From Halopseudomonas sp002296055 (GTDB lineage: Bacteria > Pseudomonadota > Gammaproteobacteria > Pseudomonadales > Pseudomonadaceae): DNA of 64,000 nucleotides. Under the pieces are notes generated by a model, which saw only the letters and a program-made list of their open reading frames with translations, had not been told where the DNA came from and made no database searches. The translations under genes were made by a program, and so were the position numbers. The stretch lies in assembly GCF_050876985.1 (NCBI RefSeq), contig NZ_JBPAPP010000003.1, one strand, 5' to 3'. Positions 44,677 to 53,524 of the stretch are shown here, in pieces; positions within the stretch are counted from its first letter, which is position 1; every line of letters starts with the position of its first letter.

Positions 44677-45105
44677 TCAAGCACGCGGGCGCCGCACCAG
44701 ATAATCACGCGCCAGAAACAGAAAGTGCGCACTGCCAAGCAACGGCAGCACGATCAGCATCAGGGTGGCCGATGGGCTCAACTGCCAGCGCCCGTAAAAA
44801 CCCAGCAGACAGCCGATCCCCAGTAACAGCATCAGCACAATGGCGCGCGGCGACCCCACCTGCCGCTGCGGCTGAATAACACGCAGCACCAATTGACTGA
44901 CGCCCCACAAACCGCAAAAACCACCCAGCAGCAGGGCGCTGAATAGCCACGCAGCACCCTGCGGCTGATCCTCGGCGAACACCAGTGGCAGCTGCAGCAA
45001 GCCCAACCCAAGCAGGATCACCAGCGGCCCAAAGCACACCACCGCCTCCAGCAGATAGACCCGGCGTGGCGAGCGCAACAAACGGCGCAGCGGACTTTCG
45101 CTCAC
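44677..45105 (-). CDS. Hypothetical four-helix membrane protein
   Basis: A 142-aa protein, or 162 aa from an upstream GTG at 45165, with about four hydrophobic segments (VYLLEAVVCFGPLVILLGLGLL; AAWLFSALLLGGFCGLWGVSQL; IVLMLLLGIGCLLGFYG; LMLIVLPLLGSAHFLFL) and a basic C-terminus LARDYLVRRPRA. I do not recognise the family. The GTG at 45105 overlaps the stop of a tiny 18-codon reading frame as GTGA, which favours this start. It lies between the CPCC and MOSC genes on the same strand. Confidence 0.6.
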   Translation of the reverse strand: MSESPLRRLLRSPRRVYLLEAVVCFGPLVILLGLGLLQLPLVFAEDQPQGAAWLFSALLLGGFCGLWGVSQLVLRVIQPQRQVGSPRAIVLMLLLGIGCLLGFYGRWQLSPSATLMLIVLPLLGSAHFLFLARDYLVRRPRA

Positions 45106-45158
45106 AGGCCTGGCACCGACAGACACAACAGCAGGAAAAAGATCGACGTACTGGACAT
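45102..45158 (-). CDS. Candidate 18-aa hydrophobic small protein
   Basis: ATG at 45158 preceded by TTAGGGTGGG encodes MSSTSIFFLLLCLSVPGL, a hydrophobic peptide, and ends in TGA overlapping the GTG of the membrane-protein gene. It could be a coupled leader or a small membrane peptide. Evidence is only the ribosome site, hydrophobicity and exact overlap. Confidence 0.3.
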   Translation of the reverse strand: MSSTSIFFLLLCLSVPGL

Positions 45159-45177
45159 GGCCCACCCTAATGACGCC

Positions 45178-45750
45178 TCAGCCGGCGTCGCTCTGCGGAG
45201 CAAGGTAGCGCTCACGCGCGCGTCTGTCGACCCGTTCTACCGACACCAGGTCGCAGGCACCGAATTCCAGTACGTTTTGCCGTGCTGCAGCCAAGGTCAG
45301 CTGGTTTGGGCCGCTCAGCGTGTTAGGGTCTCGCACGCCACAGTCCTCCCAAAAACACACCGGGCAGATCTCGTAGCTGCAACTGCTGCTCAGGCTGAGG
45401 TATCCGCAGCAGGGGCAGGGATACATGGTTTCTGGCTCGCCGGTCACCTCCTCTACCTCGGCACCGCGCTGCTCCAGCGCCTGCTCCAAGTAGCGGTTGG
45501 TGACACCGTAAAGGTCTTCGACCAGGCTCACCAGCACCAGCGGGTCCAGACTGCTGGCCTGCGGGTCGGGCGGCTCCACGCCCCGGCACACCTGCTGGCG
45601 GAGCGCCGGAGGCAAGTCCGCCAGCTGCGGATCAGCCTCGTTGAAGCCACAAAAGAACCAGAACGCCACGCGCTCGCTGCGCTCCTGCTCACCCAGTGAG
45701 GCCAGCTGTAACCTGGCCAATTGCTGTTTTGCTTGCTCCCTGTGCACCAC
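45178..45750 (-). CDS. CPCC-family cysteine-rich protein
   Basis: A 190-aa protein with a C-terminal CPCC domain: YPCPCCGYLSLSSSCSYEICPVCFWEDCGVRDP, followed by the family block LSGPNQLTLAAARQNVLEFGAC. The paired cysteines suggest a zinc site. The N-terminal half (about residues 1-105) is helical and charged and not recognised. Function is unknown; small CPCC proteins are often seen near polymorphic toxin loci, but no toxin gene is apparent here. Confidence 0.75.
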   Translation of the reverse strand: MVHREQAKQQLARLQLASLGEQERSERVAFWFFCGFNEADPQLADLPPALRQQVCRGVEPPDPQASSLDPLVLVSLVEDLYGVTNRYLEQALEQRGAEVEEVTGEPETMYPCPCCGYLSLSSSCSYEICPVCFWEDCGVRDPNTLSGPNQLTLAAARQNVLEFGACDLVSVERVDRRARERYLAPQSDAG

Positions 45751-45851
45751 GCGCCCTCCCCTGTGCTATCGATTCATGGTTCACAAGGCGGGTACCGTAG
45801 GGTCACCGTCAGGCCGCACTGCCCGGATCAGCCAACAGCATTGGGTGTCTT

Positions 45852-46322
45852 CTATTCGGCTAGCACCTTGTCCATGTCACAGCGTAGCAGGCCGACGCCA
45901 TCACGCTGCACCAGCTGACGAGCACGCAAAGCAAACCCGTGACGCACGAAGAACGGCACAGCAACCAGGCTGGCCTCGGTCCGCACGCGGCGCACACCGG
46001 CTTGGCTCAGCAGCTGCTCGGCATGCCTGTACAACCGGGTGGCAACGCCCTGGCGCGCGGCCTGCGGTGCGCAGTAGAGCAGATCAATGTGGCCGCTCAG
46101 TTCATAGCCGATAAACCCCAAGACCTGCTGGTCTCTCTCCACGAGCCACAGCTGCAGGCTTGCCAGCCTCGCGTGCCAAGCGGCGCGATCAGGCGTAGGC
46201 GGCGCCCAGGCGCGGCGCTGGGCAGTGTCATAGTGCGTATCGGTGAGTTGCGCTACAGCACCTTGAAATACCGCAATGCACGCATCAAAGTCCGCAGAGC
46301 AGGCGGGGCGCAGGCTGGTCAC
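45852..46322 (-). CDS. GNAT-family N-acetyltransferase
   Basis: A 156-aa acetyltransferase. The acetyl-CoA loop is APQAARQGVATRLYRHAE (Q/RxxGxA type), and the C-terminal strand has VPFFVRHGFALRAR, as in YafP-like enzymes. The substrate is unknown. The GTG start overlaps the stop of the MmcQ/YjbR gene (GTGA). Last gene of a minus-strand unit sensor kinase - MmcQ - GNAT. Confidence 0.85.
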   Translation of the reverse strand: MTSLRPACSADFDACIAVFQGAVAQLTDTHYDTAQRRAWAPPTPDRAAWHARLASLQLWLVERDQQVLGFIGYELSGHIDLLYCAPQAARQGVATRLYRHAEQLLSQAGVRRVRTEASLVAVPFFVRHGFALRARQLVQRDGVGLLRCDMDKVLAE

Positions 46323-46699
46323 GCCTCGCTGCCATACAAGGCGCTGCGCCCGTGACGCGCCTCTAGGCCACGGCGCTCGGCAAGCCGCAGGCCCCGCACC
46401 ACCAGCGTGTAGGAGTGATCCAGCATCCGCTGTAGCTCACCGTCGGGCACCGTGCCGTCGAGCTTCACAGTGTTCCAGTGGCGCTTGTTCATGTGATAAC
46501 CGGGCGTGACGGCCGCAAACAGGTCACGCAAACCGATGGCCTGCTGCGGGTCGCATTTCAAATTGACGCAGTCGGTATCGCCCTGGCGAAACAACAGCGC
46601 GAAGATCTTGCCCTGCACCTTGAATACCGCTGGGTCCGGGCCGAACGGATAGTCCAGCTGCGCTTCAGGTTTGGCCATCAGCCATTGCTGTATCTGCAT
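46319..46699 (-). CDS. MmcQ/YjbR family DNA-binding-like protein
   Basis: A 126-aa CyaY-like-fold protein. KPEAQLDYPFGPDPAVFKVQGKIFALLF and VTPGYHMNKRHWNTVKLDG are characteristic of the family. E. coli YjbR binds DNA in vitro and its role is unclear. The ATG at 46699 has AGAGGGTGAG next to it and follows the sensor-kinase stop by one base; a longer in-frame reading upstream is shadow sequence of that kinase. Confidence 0.88.
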   Translation of the reverse strand: MQIQQWLMAKPEAQLDYPFGPDPAVFKVQGKIFALLFRQGDTDCVNLKCDPQQAIGLRDLFAAVTPGYHMNKRHWNTVKLDGTVPDGELQRMLDHSYTLVVRGLRLAERRGLEARHGRSALYGSEA

Positions 46700-46700
46700 C

Positions 46701-48266
46701 TCACCCTCTGGGCATAAGAAGATAGAAACGGGTGCCGGCGGCGGACGAGACAAAGCCGATCTGCCCGCCCATCTGCTCGACCAGGCCGCGACTAATGGCC
46801 AGCCCCAGCCCAGTGCCACCGCTGCGCCGCTGACTGGAACTGTCGGCCTGGGTAAAGCGATCAAACACCCTGCTCTGGAACGCTGCGGGGATACCCTCAC
46901 CCTGGTCGACCACACTGATACACCAGCAGTTAGCACGCTCGTCCAGAGTCACACTGACGCTCACCTCGCTGCCCTGCGGCGAAAATTTCACCGCGTTGGA
47001 CAGCAGGTTATCCATCACCTGCTTGAAGCGGGTCGCGTCAGCCACAATCTGCGCCTGCGGATAAGGGTTATGGTAGCGATAATGCACCTGACGCTGCGCC
47101 GCATACCCCTGATGCTCATGCAGTGCGGCCTGCAACAGGTTTTCCAGCAGCTCGGTCTGCATAGTCAGTCGCAGCTGGCCGGCTGCGATCTTGTCGATAT
47201 CCAGCAGGTCATTGATCAGTCGCAACAGATGCTCACCGTTGCGCCGCGCCACAGCCACCAATTGCTGACCGCTGGCCGGCAGCGTGCCCAGCGCGCCACC
47301 ATCCAGCAGGCCAAGCGTGCCGAGAATACTGGTCAGGGGGGTGCGTAGTTCGTGGCTGACAGTAGAGACAAATTCGTTCTTGATGCGCTCGTTCTCACGC
47401 CGCGCCGCCTCGCGCTCGCGCTGCTGGCGGATGGTGTTGCCACGGGTATACCCCAATAGCGCCAGCACCACTATTAGCGCGCCATACAGCAGCCAGCGGG
47501 AGCCCCCGGCACCGGCGGCCAGCGTCTGATTTTGCACCACCAACTGCCAGACAACCCCTGGCAATTCGATGTCCAGGCGTGCGCTTGGCTGCCCCTCCCG
47601 CAAGGCGGGGCCCCAGATAACCCGTATCTGGCCGTCGGCCTGCCGGGTTTGCAACTGAAGACGCAAGTCACGCCAGCGCGGCTCTTCTTGCATTACCCCC
47701 AGCAGCACATCGGCATCCATCACCGTGCTGACCAGCCCCCAGTAGCTGCCCTCCATGTACACCGGAGCGCGGTATATCAAGCCGGTACCGCCCTGCACCA
47801 GCTGCAGGGGCCCGGCCAAAACGGCTTCGCGCCGCTCCATCATGCGCAACACGTCGCCCCACTGCTCGGGAGAGCGCGCATAGTCAAAACCGAGGGCCGC
47901 TTCGTTGCCGGCTAACGGGTAGATCAGTTCAATACGGTTATCCGGAGCCACCCCGATATTGCGTACGTAGTCGGTGTCGGCCAGCATGCTGCCCATCCAC
48001 TGGCGGATGCGCTGCGGGTCATTCATGCCTTCCTGGCTTTGCAGGTAGGACACCAAGCCACGGCTCAGATAGATGCCATCGTGCAAGCGGGTTTCCAAAC
48101 TACTGCGCACATCCGCAGCCCGGCTGAGCAAAGCATGCTCGCTGCGTTCGTGCTCAAGCCTTGCCGACTCCCGAACCAACAGCTCGATCAACAGGCTGGC
48201 CAGCAGAAAAGCCAGCACCAGGGTGATCAGCAAGCCACGGTAGGCAGTCGGCACCGTCATGCGCAT
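46701..48266 (-). CDS. Membrane sensor histidine kinase with CHASE-type domain
   Basis: A 521-aa kinase: first membrane helix about residues 8-30, a periplasmic CHASE-like sensor to about 260 (SRGLVSYLQSQEGMNDPQRIRQWMGSML), a second helix about 262-282 (LLYGALIVVLALLGY), then HisKA with H in STVSHELRTPLTSILGTLGLL and HATPase boxes NLLSNAVKFSPQG, VVDQGEGIP and GGTGLGLAIS. No response regulator is adjacent, so the partner is unknown. The ATG at 48266 has GGAG 9 bp upstream. Confidence 0.88.
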   Translation of the reverse strand: MRMTVPTAYRGLLITLVLAFLLASLLIELLVRESARLEHERSEHALLSRAADVRSSLETRLHDGIYLSRGLVSYLQSQEGMNDPQRIRQWMGSMLADTDYVRNIGVAPDNRIELIYPLAGNEAALGFDYARSPEQWGDVLRMMERREAVLAGPLQLVQGGTGLIYRAPVYMEGSYWGLVSTVMDADVLLGVMQEEPRWRDLRLQLQTRQADGQIRVIWGPALREGQPSARLDIELPGVVWQLVVQNQTLAAGAGGSRWLLYGALIVVLALLGYTRGNTIRQQREREAARRENERIKNEFVSTVSHELRTPLTSILGTLGLLDGGALGTLPASGQQLVAVARRNGEHLLRLINDLLDIDKIAAGQLRLTMQTELLENLLQAALHEHQGYAAQRQVHYRYHNPYPQAQIVADATRFKQVMDNLLSNAVKFSPQGSEVSVSVTLDERANCWCISVVDQGEGIPAAFQSRVFDRFTQADSSSQRRSGGTGLGLAISRGLVEQMGGQIGFVSSAAGTRFYLLMPRG

Positions 48267-48361
48267 CAGTTTAGCTCCGACTGGCGCAATCGCTGCCAAA
48301 TCAGCGACCCGACCGCCTGTAATGAAGGCTGCAGCATCCTCAGAGTCTCCCGCTCCATCGC

Positions 48362-49357
48362 TTAGGTTGCCTCACTGCGGCGCAGGCGCGCCGGCGTGGT
48401 TCCGGTCCAGCGCCGACAGGCGCGATTAAAAGCACTCTGCTCGGAAAACCCCAGTAACAGGGCAACCTCTCCTAGCTGTAACGTTGGATCAGCCAGGTAC
48501 TGACGCGCCAACTGTTGCCGGGTGCGATCCAGCAACTGTCGCCAGTTTAGCCCTCGCGCCTGCAACCGCCGTTGCAGGCTGCGTACTGACAGATGCAAGT
48601 CTTCAGCCAACACCGCCAGGGTCAGATCGCCGTCCGGCAGTCGGCGTAGCATGCCCTGTTGCAGCGCGCGGTCGAAGGTATCGCCACCCGGCAGCGTGTG
48701 CAGCAAGGTTTTAGCCTGGCGGTCCAGCATTTGCCGCATCGCAGGATCACTGTGCGGCAATTGTCGGTTCAACAGAGCCAAGGGTAATACAACCGCCGTT
48801 TCCTGCGCAGCGTAACTAACCGGGCAGCCAAAGTAATCCTCGGCCGCCTTGATTTCAGCTGTCGCAGGCGCAGCATGCACAAAACTGACCTGCGACAGGC
48901 GAGCCTCAGGCAACAGGCGCTGCAACATTCGCCATAGCGCGGAGATTGCCACTGTGTCTGCCAAACTGCCGGTCGAGGCGCTGGCAGGCCAGGTCAACCA
49001 CAGCTGCTCATCCTGCTGACGCACTACAACCAGGCGCTCGCCGTACAGCAGTTGCTCATAGCGCTGATAGGCCAACAGCGCCTCGGCCAGGGTGGCGCTC
49101 GCCAAGCTGAGGTAGCCCAGCAGGCCCGCATGCCGGGGCTGGGCGCCGGCGCCGATATGCAGCGCAGGCGCCACCTGCCGGGGCGCCAGCGTGACGGCCT
49201 GCGCCAGCAATTGTTGCCAAAGGGCAAGCGGCACGGGCTCGGCAGGTCGACGGCTATCCAACACCAAACGCAAACTGGGCGCGGCCAGCTGCTCGGCATC
49301 GAGCCAGTCACTGAGCAGTTGCATCCAAGCCCCGGTCACTCGTGCAGGTACGGCCAT
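48362..49357 (-). CDS. AraC-family regulator with arabinose-binding-type N-terminal domain
   Basis: A 331-aa regulator. The N-terminal ligand domain has GLLGYLSLASATLAEALLAYQRYEQLLYG, typical of OruR/ArgR-like AraC proteins, and the C-terminal double helix-turn-helix reads LHLSVRSLQRRLQARGLNWRQLLDRTRQQLARQYL and LLLGFSEQSAFNRACRRWTGTTP. The ATG has GAGAGG close upstream. It is divergent from the sterol-desaturase-like gene, the probable target; such pairs are common in pseudomonads. Confidence 0.88.
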   Translation of the reverse strand: MAVPARVTGAWMQLLSDWLDAEQLAAPSLRLVLDSRRPAEPVPLALWQQLLAQAVTLAPRQVAPALHIGAGAQPRHAGLLGYLSLASATLAEALLAYQRYEQLLYGERLVVVRQQDEQLWLTWPASASTGSLADTVAISALWRMLQRLLPEARLSQVSFVHAAPATAEIKAAEDYFGCPVSYAAQETAVVLPLALLNRQLPHSDPAMRQMLDRQAKTLLHTLPGGDTFDRALQQGMLRRLPDGDLTLAVLAEDLHLSVRSLQRRLQARGLNWRQLLDRTRQQLARQYLADPTLQLGEVALLLGFSEQSAFNRACRRWTGTTPARLRRSEAT

Positions 49358-49464
49358 GTATCCTCTCAAATTGGCGTATTAAGTCAAAAGTGCGGCAGAA
49401 ATGGTCAATATGCAAGGACCAGAGCGCGGCAAGCTAACGGAAACTCAGCCAAAACCCTGTGCCC

Positions 49465-50397
49465 ATGAACGCCTTGCTCGACGCCCTGCAACACACGTAC
49501 GACGCCAGCGGCCTGCCTACGCTGCTTCAGGCAATGCCCGCCTGGCTGGCGCTGGATGCCCGACAGTTGATTTTTGTCCTCGCCACGCCGGTGTTCATTG
49601 GTCTGTTTGCCTGGGAGTACCTGCGTATCCGCCATGATCCTCGACTGGTCGACGCACGCGAGTCGGCCCGCAACTTCATGCTGGGCGCGGGCTATCAAAC
49701 CACCGAGCTGCTGTTTGCCGGGCTGATCGCCTTTCCGGTGCACGCGCTGGCCTATCAACACCGGCTGTTCGATATCCCGCTGACGCTGACCAGTGCGTTG
49801 GCGCTGTGGGTGCTGACTGACCTGTGCTTCTACTGGATGCATCGCAGCTCGCACCGGGTGCGCTGGTTCTGGGCCGCGCATGTGACGCACCACTCCAGCG
49901 AGCGCATGAACTTCTCGACCGCCATGCGCCAGAACGCAACCAACATCTTCAATGGCGGCTGGCTGTTCTATGTGCCGCTGTCGCTGCTGGGCTTCAACCC
50001 GGTATGGATTGGCGTGTGCTATGCGCTGTCACTGGTGTATCAGTTTTTCATCCACACTACGCTGGTTGGCAAGCTGCACCCGGTGATCGAATACCTATTC
50101 AACACGCCCAACCACCACCGGGTGCATCACGCTCGCAATCCGGGTTACATCGACACCAATTACGGCGGTGTTTTTATCATCTTCGACCGACTGTTCGGCA
50201 CCTTTACCAGCGAGCGCGCCGATCAACCGATCGAGTACGGCATCACCCGCCCGGTCCACAGCAACAGCCTGCTGGTGAACTGGTTACACGAGTACCGCGA
50301 CATCGCCCGTGACATGCGCCAGCCTGGGCCGCTCAGCCAACGCCTGCAGCATCTGTGGCGACCACCAGAATGGGAGCGGCCTGAACACAAGGACTAA
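49465..50397 (+). CDS. Sterol desaturase / fatty-acid hydroxylase superfamily membrane protein
   Basis: A 310-aa integral membrane di-iron enzyme. The three histidine clusters are HRSSHR (HxxxH type), HVTHHSS and HHRVHH, and about four to five hydrophobic helices surround them. The substrate is unknown; bacterial relatives act on fatty acids, carotenoids or sterol-like lipids. ATG 49465 is chosen; a GTG two codons earlier is possible. The AraC gene lies opposite across 107 bp. Confidence 0.88.
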   Translation: MNALLDALQHTYDASGLPTLLQAMPAWLALDARQLIFVLATPVFIGLFAWEYLRIRHDPRLVDARESARNFMLGAGYQTTELLFAGLIAFPVHALAYQHRLFDIPLTLTSALALWVLTDLCFYWMHRSSHRVRWFWAAHVTHHSSERMNFSTAMRQNATNIFNGGWLFYVPLSLLGFNPVWIGVCYALSLVYQFFIHTTLVGKLHPVIEYLFNTPNHHRVHHARNPGYIDTNYGGVFIIFDRLFGTFTSERADQPIEYGITRPVHSNSLLVNWLHEYRDIARDMRQPGPLSQRLQHLWRPPEWERPEHKD

Positions 50398-50423
50398 CCG
50401 CAGACGCGGTATACTCCGCGGCC

Positions 50424-51134
50424 ATGAAACTCGACCGTTTTATTAGCAACAACACCCCACACAGTCGGCAGGCCGCACGCCTGTTGATCGCCAGTGGTCG
50501 AGTGACGGTCGCCGGTGTGCGCGTCTGCGACCCACGCTTTGAAGTCGACCAGTTTGTTGCAATCGATCTTGATGGGGAGCAGCTGCAACACCGCCCGGCA
50601 TTGTTCTTCATGCTGCACAAGCCGGTTGGTTATCTGAGTGCAACCAGCGATCCGGAGCACGCCACCGTACTTGAGCTGTTTACACCGGAACTGCGCGATG
50701 AGCTGCATATCGGCGGCCGGCTAGATCGCGGCTCCAGTGGTTTGCTGATCCTGACCAACGACGGCAGCTGGTCCAGGCGATTGACCGAGCCAAAGGTCAA
50801 GCTGCCAAAGACCTACCACGTAACCACCCTGCGCCCGATCAGCAGCGAGACTGCCGAGCGTTTCGCCGCCGGGATTTACATGACCACCGAGCAGCTGACC
50901 ACCTCGCCCGCGCAGCTTGAGCAGTTGGCGGAATGCGAGTGTCGGCTGACCATCTACGAGGGCCGCTACCATCAGATCAAGCGGATGTTCCATGCCGTCG
51001 GCAATCAGGTAGTGTCACTGCACCGCGAGAGTATGGGCGCCATTCAGCTCGACCCGGCCTTAGCACCGGGGCAATACCGCGCACTGACCACTGCCGAGAT
51101 TGCCTCGGTTGATCAGGCGTCTACATCCTCGTAG
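50424..51134 (+). CDS. rsuA: 16S rRNA pseudouridine synthase RsuA-type
   Basis: A 236-aa RluB/E/F/RsuA-family enzyme. An N-terminal S4 domain (MKLDRFISNNTPHSRQAARLLIASGRVTVAG) is followed by the catalytic domain with Asp in IGGRLDRGSSGLLILTNDG and the motif YEGRYHQIKRMFHAVGNQV. It probably modifies U516 of 16S rRNA, by family analogy. Its 3' end overlaps the converging cupin gene by 22 bp. Confidence 0.88.
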   Translation: MKLDRFISNNTPHSRQAARLLIASGRVTVAGVRVCDPRFEVDQFVAIDLDGEQLQHRPALFFMLHKPVGYLSATSDPEHATVLELFTPELRDELHIGGRLDRGSSGLLILTNDGSWSRRLTEPKVKLPKTYHVTTLRPISSETAERFAAGIYMTTEQLTTSPAQLEQLAECECRLTIYEGRYHQIKRMFHAVGNQVVSLHRESMGAIQLDPALAPGQYRALTTAEIASVDQASTSS

Positions 51135-51481
51135 CAGGCGGGCTCAAAGCGCGGCGTGCAGATCGCCAGAAACACGAGCGGCTGCTCGCCAATACAGCGG
51201 ATTCGCTGCGGACAGCCCGCCGGAATCACCACCACATCTCCCGCTGATACTCGCTGGGGTGCCTCTTCGCCCAACTCGACCATCCCTTCGCCTGCCTCGA
51301 TCACATAGCGCTCGACCACATGGTGCAGCCGGTGCCACCGCGTGTGTCCGCCCAATGGCAGGCGGGCACGGGCGACCGACATCAGCGGATCATCCGGGCT
51401 ATTGGACAGCTCGTGGATATAGCAGCCTTCTTCGAAGTAATACTCGTCGGCCGCGTCAAAGCGACGAATCAGCGGATTCAT
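51113..51481 (-). CDS. Cupin-domain protein
   Basis: A 122-aa single-domain cupin. Motif 1 is HTRWHRLHHVVERYVIEAGEG and motif 2 is AGDVVVIPAGCPQRIRCIGE; the usual three-His/Glu metal set is only partly kept (H-x-L-H-H and E present, last His replaced by Gln). The ATG overlaps the thpR stop as ATGA. Third gene of the AraC-thpR-cupin unit. Function unknown. Confidence 0.82.
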   Translation of the reverse strand: MNPLIRRFDAADEYYFEEGCYIHELSNSPDDPLMSVARARLPLGGHTRWHRLHHVVERYVIEAGEGMVELGEEAPQRVSAGDVVVIPAGCPQRIRCIGEQPLVFLAICTPRFEPACYEDVDA

Positions 51482-52014
51482 TTACTCTCCAACGGATAAC
51501 GCGCCAGCACCGAGTAGCGCGAGCCGCCCGGCCCCGCAGCGCTGGCAAACAAACACAGCGCCGTTACCTGCCACGGCGCCAGCAACAACCCGCGCTGAGC
51601 CTGCAGAAACGGCTGCAGCGAACCACACTCCGGGCCACAACGGGCAAGGGTCACATGGGGGACAAAGCGCTGCGGATCGGCGGCGCGCCAGGGCGAGATC
51701 AGCAGGTCAATCTGTTCACGCAGTGCCTGCAACGGGGCTGGCGCAACCACACCCGCCCACAAAATGCTCGGGCGCTGGGGTGAGCCAAAGTAGCCCACGC
51801 CTGCCACTTGCACTGAAAACGCCGAGGCTTGCAACCGGTGCAACGCCTCAGTCAACTGCTCGGCCTGGGCATCAGGCAACTCACCGATAAAGCGCAAGGT
51901 CAGGTGCAACTGGGCCGCGGATTGCCAACGCAAGCCCGGGCCAGGCTCGGCAAGCGCCAGCAGGGCCTGCTGTTGCGCTGCAGGCAGTTCAAGCCCGATG
52001 AACAATCTGGGCAT
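51478..52014 (-). CDS. thpR: RNA 2',3'-cyclic phosphodiesterase (2'-5' RNA ligase family)
   Basis: A 178-aa LigT/2H phosphoesterase. Both catalytic HxTx motifs are present: HLTL in AAQLHLTLRFIGEL and HVTL in FVPHVTLARC. The family opens RNA 2',3'-cyclic phosphates. The ATG at 52014 (MPRLFIGLELP) is preferred over an upstream codon at 52029. Its 5' end overlaps the AraC gene by 26 bp, so the two are probably co-transcribed. Confidence 0.9.
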   Translation of the reverse strand: MPRLFIGLELPAAQQQALLALAEPGPGLRWQSAAQLHLTLRFIGELPDAQAEQLTEALHRLQASAFSVQVAGVGYFGSPQRPSILWAGVVAPAPLQALREQIDLLISPWRAADPQRFVPHVTLARCGPECGSLQPFLQAQRGLLLAPWQVTALCLFASAAGPGGSRYSVLARYPLESK

Positions 52015-52882
52015 CGCCACTCTCAACATCGTGATAACGGGCCTGCACGCGGCGCAGGTACTGCCCGGGCGTCACGCCGACCACGCCTTTGAAGTCATGA
52101 CTGAAGTGCGCCTGATCGGCATAGCCCGCCTGGCAGGCCACCTCAACCAACGGTGCGGGCGCGCATTGTTTCAACAGCTCACGCGTATAGGCGACACGGT
52201 GCAGGCGACTGTATTGTTTGGCGGTCAGACCCAGATAGCGTTTGCACAGCCGCTCCAGTTGACGCTGGCTCAGCCCGCTTTGTGCCAATACGCCGGGCAG
52301 CGTCTGCTTCCCCCGACTTACTCGCAACAGCTCCAGCGCCGGCGCCAGCTCACGGGCACCGCCATCACTGGCTGCCAAAGCCTTGCCCAACGCCGCCTCC
52401 AGCAATAGCACCCGTGCGGGCATATCCGCCGCCCTTTGCAGCTGTTCAGTCACAGCAGGCAAGTCGAAACGTAGGTATTGGGCGCAGTCGAGCCCCATCA
52501 GTTCATTGGCAAAGTCGCTGGCAGCAACGCGCCAGAACACAGCCCCCATGCCTGGGCGAAAACGCACGGCAAACACCTGCACGCCCGGCTCCAGCACCAA
52601 CGCGCCAGACCGAGCAGCAGCGGGGTTGAAAATAACCCCTTGCCCCGTCGGCTGCCCATCAATGCGCAAGCGTCCTTGCAGCTGAAACAACAACGAGGAG
52701 CCACCATCGGGGTGCAATAGCTCCCGATGCTCCAGAGCATAATCGGCAGGCAGCGACAGCTCCCAATAGTGCTGCACATAGGGTGCCAAAACCGGAGCAG
52801 GCGCCACCTGGCGGTAGCCGAAACCGGCCAGGCTACGCTGCCAGGCGGGCGAATTCTGCTGATGAGCAAGGGACGGGGTCAT
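51989..52882 (-). CDS. AraC-family transcriptional regulator
   Basis: A 297-aa regulator with a DUF6597-type N-terminal domain (VLAPYVQHYWELSLP...HPDGGSSLLFQLQGRLRI) and a C-terminal AraC helix-turn-helix (LAQSGLSQRQLERLCKRYLGLTAKQYSRLHRV and ACQAGYADQAHFSHDFKGVVGVTPGQY). It is divergent from the carboxymuconolactone-decarboxylase-like gene, likely its target; this pairing is frequent in proteobacteria. The signal is unknown. Confidence 0.88.
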   Translation of the reverse strand: MTPSLAHQQNSPAWQRSLAGFGYRQVAPAPVLAPYVQHYWELSLPADYALEHRELLHPDGGSSLLFQLQGRLRIDGQPTGQGVIFNPAAARSGALVLEPGVQVFAVRFRPGMGAVFWRVAASDFANELMGLDCAQYLRFDLPAVTEQLQRAADMPARVLLLEAALGKALAASDGGARELAPALELLRVSRGKQTLPGVLAQSGLSQRQLERLCKRYLGLTAKQYSRLHRVAYTRELLKQCAPAPLVEVACQAGYADQAHFSHDFKGVVGVTPGQYLRRVQARYHDVESGDAQIVHRA

Positions 52883-52987
52883 GGCCGCAGAATAGCAAAG
52901 CGCCGCCCAGCAGATGTCGAAAATCTACAATACCGCCACCGCAGCCACGGATAGATTGGACTCACATTCAACAGTCGGAGCAACACC

Positions 52988-53449
52988 ATGCGAGTCGATT
53001 ACTTCACCGCTGCACCGGGCGCGGCCCATGCCATGATCGGACTGGAAGGCTACCTGAACAAGGAAGCCACAGGGGACGACAAACTGCCCAAGCGCTTGCT
53101 CGAGCTGGTCAAGATCCGCGCCTCACAACTCAATCAGTGCGCTTACTGCCTGGACATGCACACCAAAGACGCGCGGGCGCTTGGTGAAACCGAGCAGCGC
53201 ATTTACGCCCTCAGCGCTTGGCACGAGACCCCGTTCTTTGACCCGCGTGAACGCGCCGCCCTGAGCTGGACCGAGGCACTGACCCGGCTGGCGCCAGGCT
53301 CGGTGACTGAAACGCTATTTGAACAGGTGCACGCCCAGTTTAATGATCGCGAACTCAGCGACCTGACGTTGGCTATTTGCGCGATCAATGCCTGGAACCG
53401 CTTTGGCGTCGCCTTCGAGCCAGAGGTGGGCAGCTACTCTCCTGCTTGA
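52988..53449 (+). CDS. AhpD-like carboxymuconolactone decarboxylase family protein
   Basis: A 153-aa all-helical protein with the redox motif CAYCLDMHTKDARALG (CxxC plus His), as in AhpD-type alkylhydroperoxidases of the CMD family. It probably acts in peroxide or thiol redox reactions. It starts 105 bp from the divergent AraC gene, with CGGAG before the ATG. Confidence 0.88.
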   Translation: MRVDYFTAAPGAAHAMIGLEGYLNKEATGDDKLPKRLLELVKIRASQLNQCAYCLDMHTKDARALGETEQRIYALSAWHETPFFDPRERAALSWTEALTRLAPGSVTETLFEQVHAQFNDRELSDLTLAICAINAWNRFGVAFEPEVGSYSPA

Positions 53450-53471
53450 CCAGCAACGAAACAAACTAATT

Positions 53472-53513
53472 GACAGTGTCAACCAAAATGGAATATGGTT
53501 GACACTGTCAACG
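53472..53513 (+). promoter_or_regulatory. Paired palindromic operators and promoter of the MarR-SIP operon
   Basis: Two 13-bp palindromes, TTGACAGTGTCAA (53472-53484) and TTGACACTGTCAA (53501-53513), lie 29 bp apart centre to centre. The first contains a consensus -35 TTGACA; a -10 TATGGT (53496-53501) follows after 18 bp. The sites bracket the core promoter, a layout suited to autorepression by the MarR protein encoded next. Confidence 0.65.
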
Positions 53514-53524
53514 TATTAGAGCCC

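Noticed and set aside
45178..45750. CPCC-domain protein as an immunity protein of a toxin system
   Set aside because: No toxin, Rhs, VgrG or secretion gene lies on either side.
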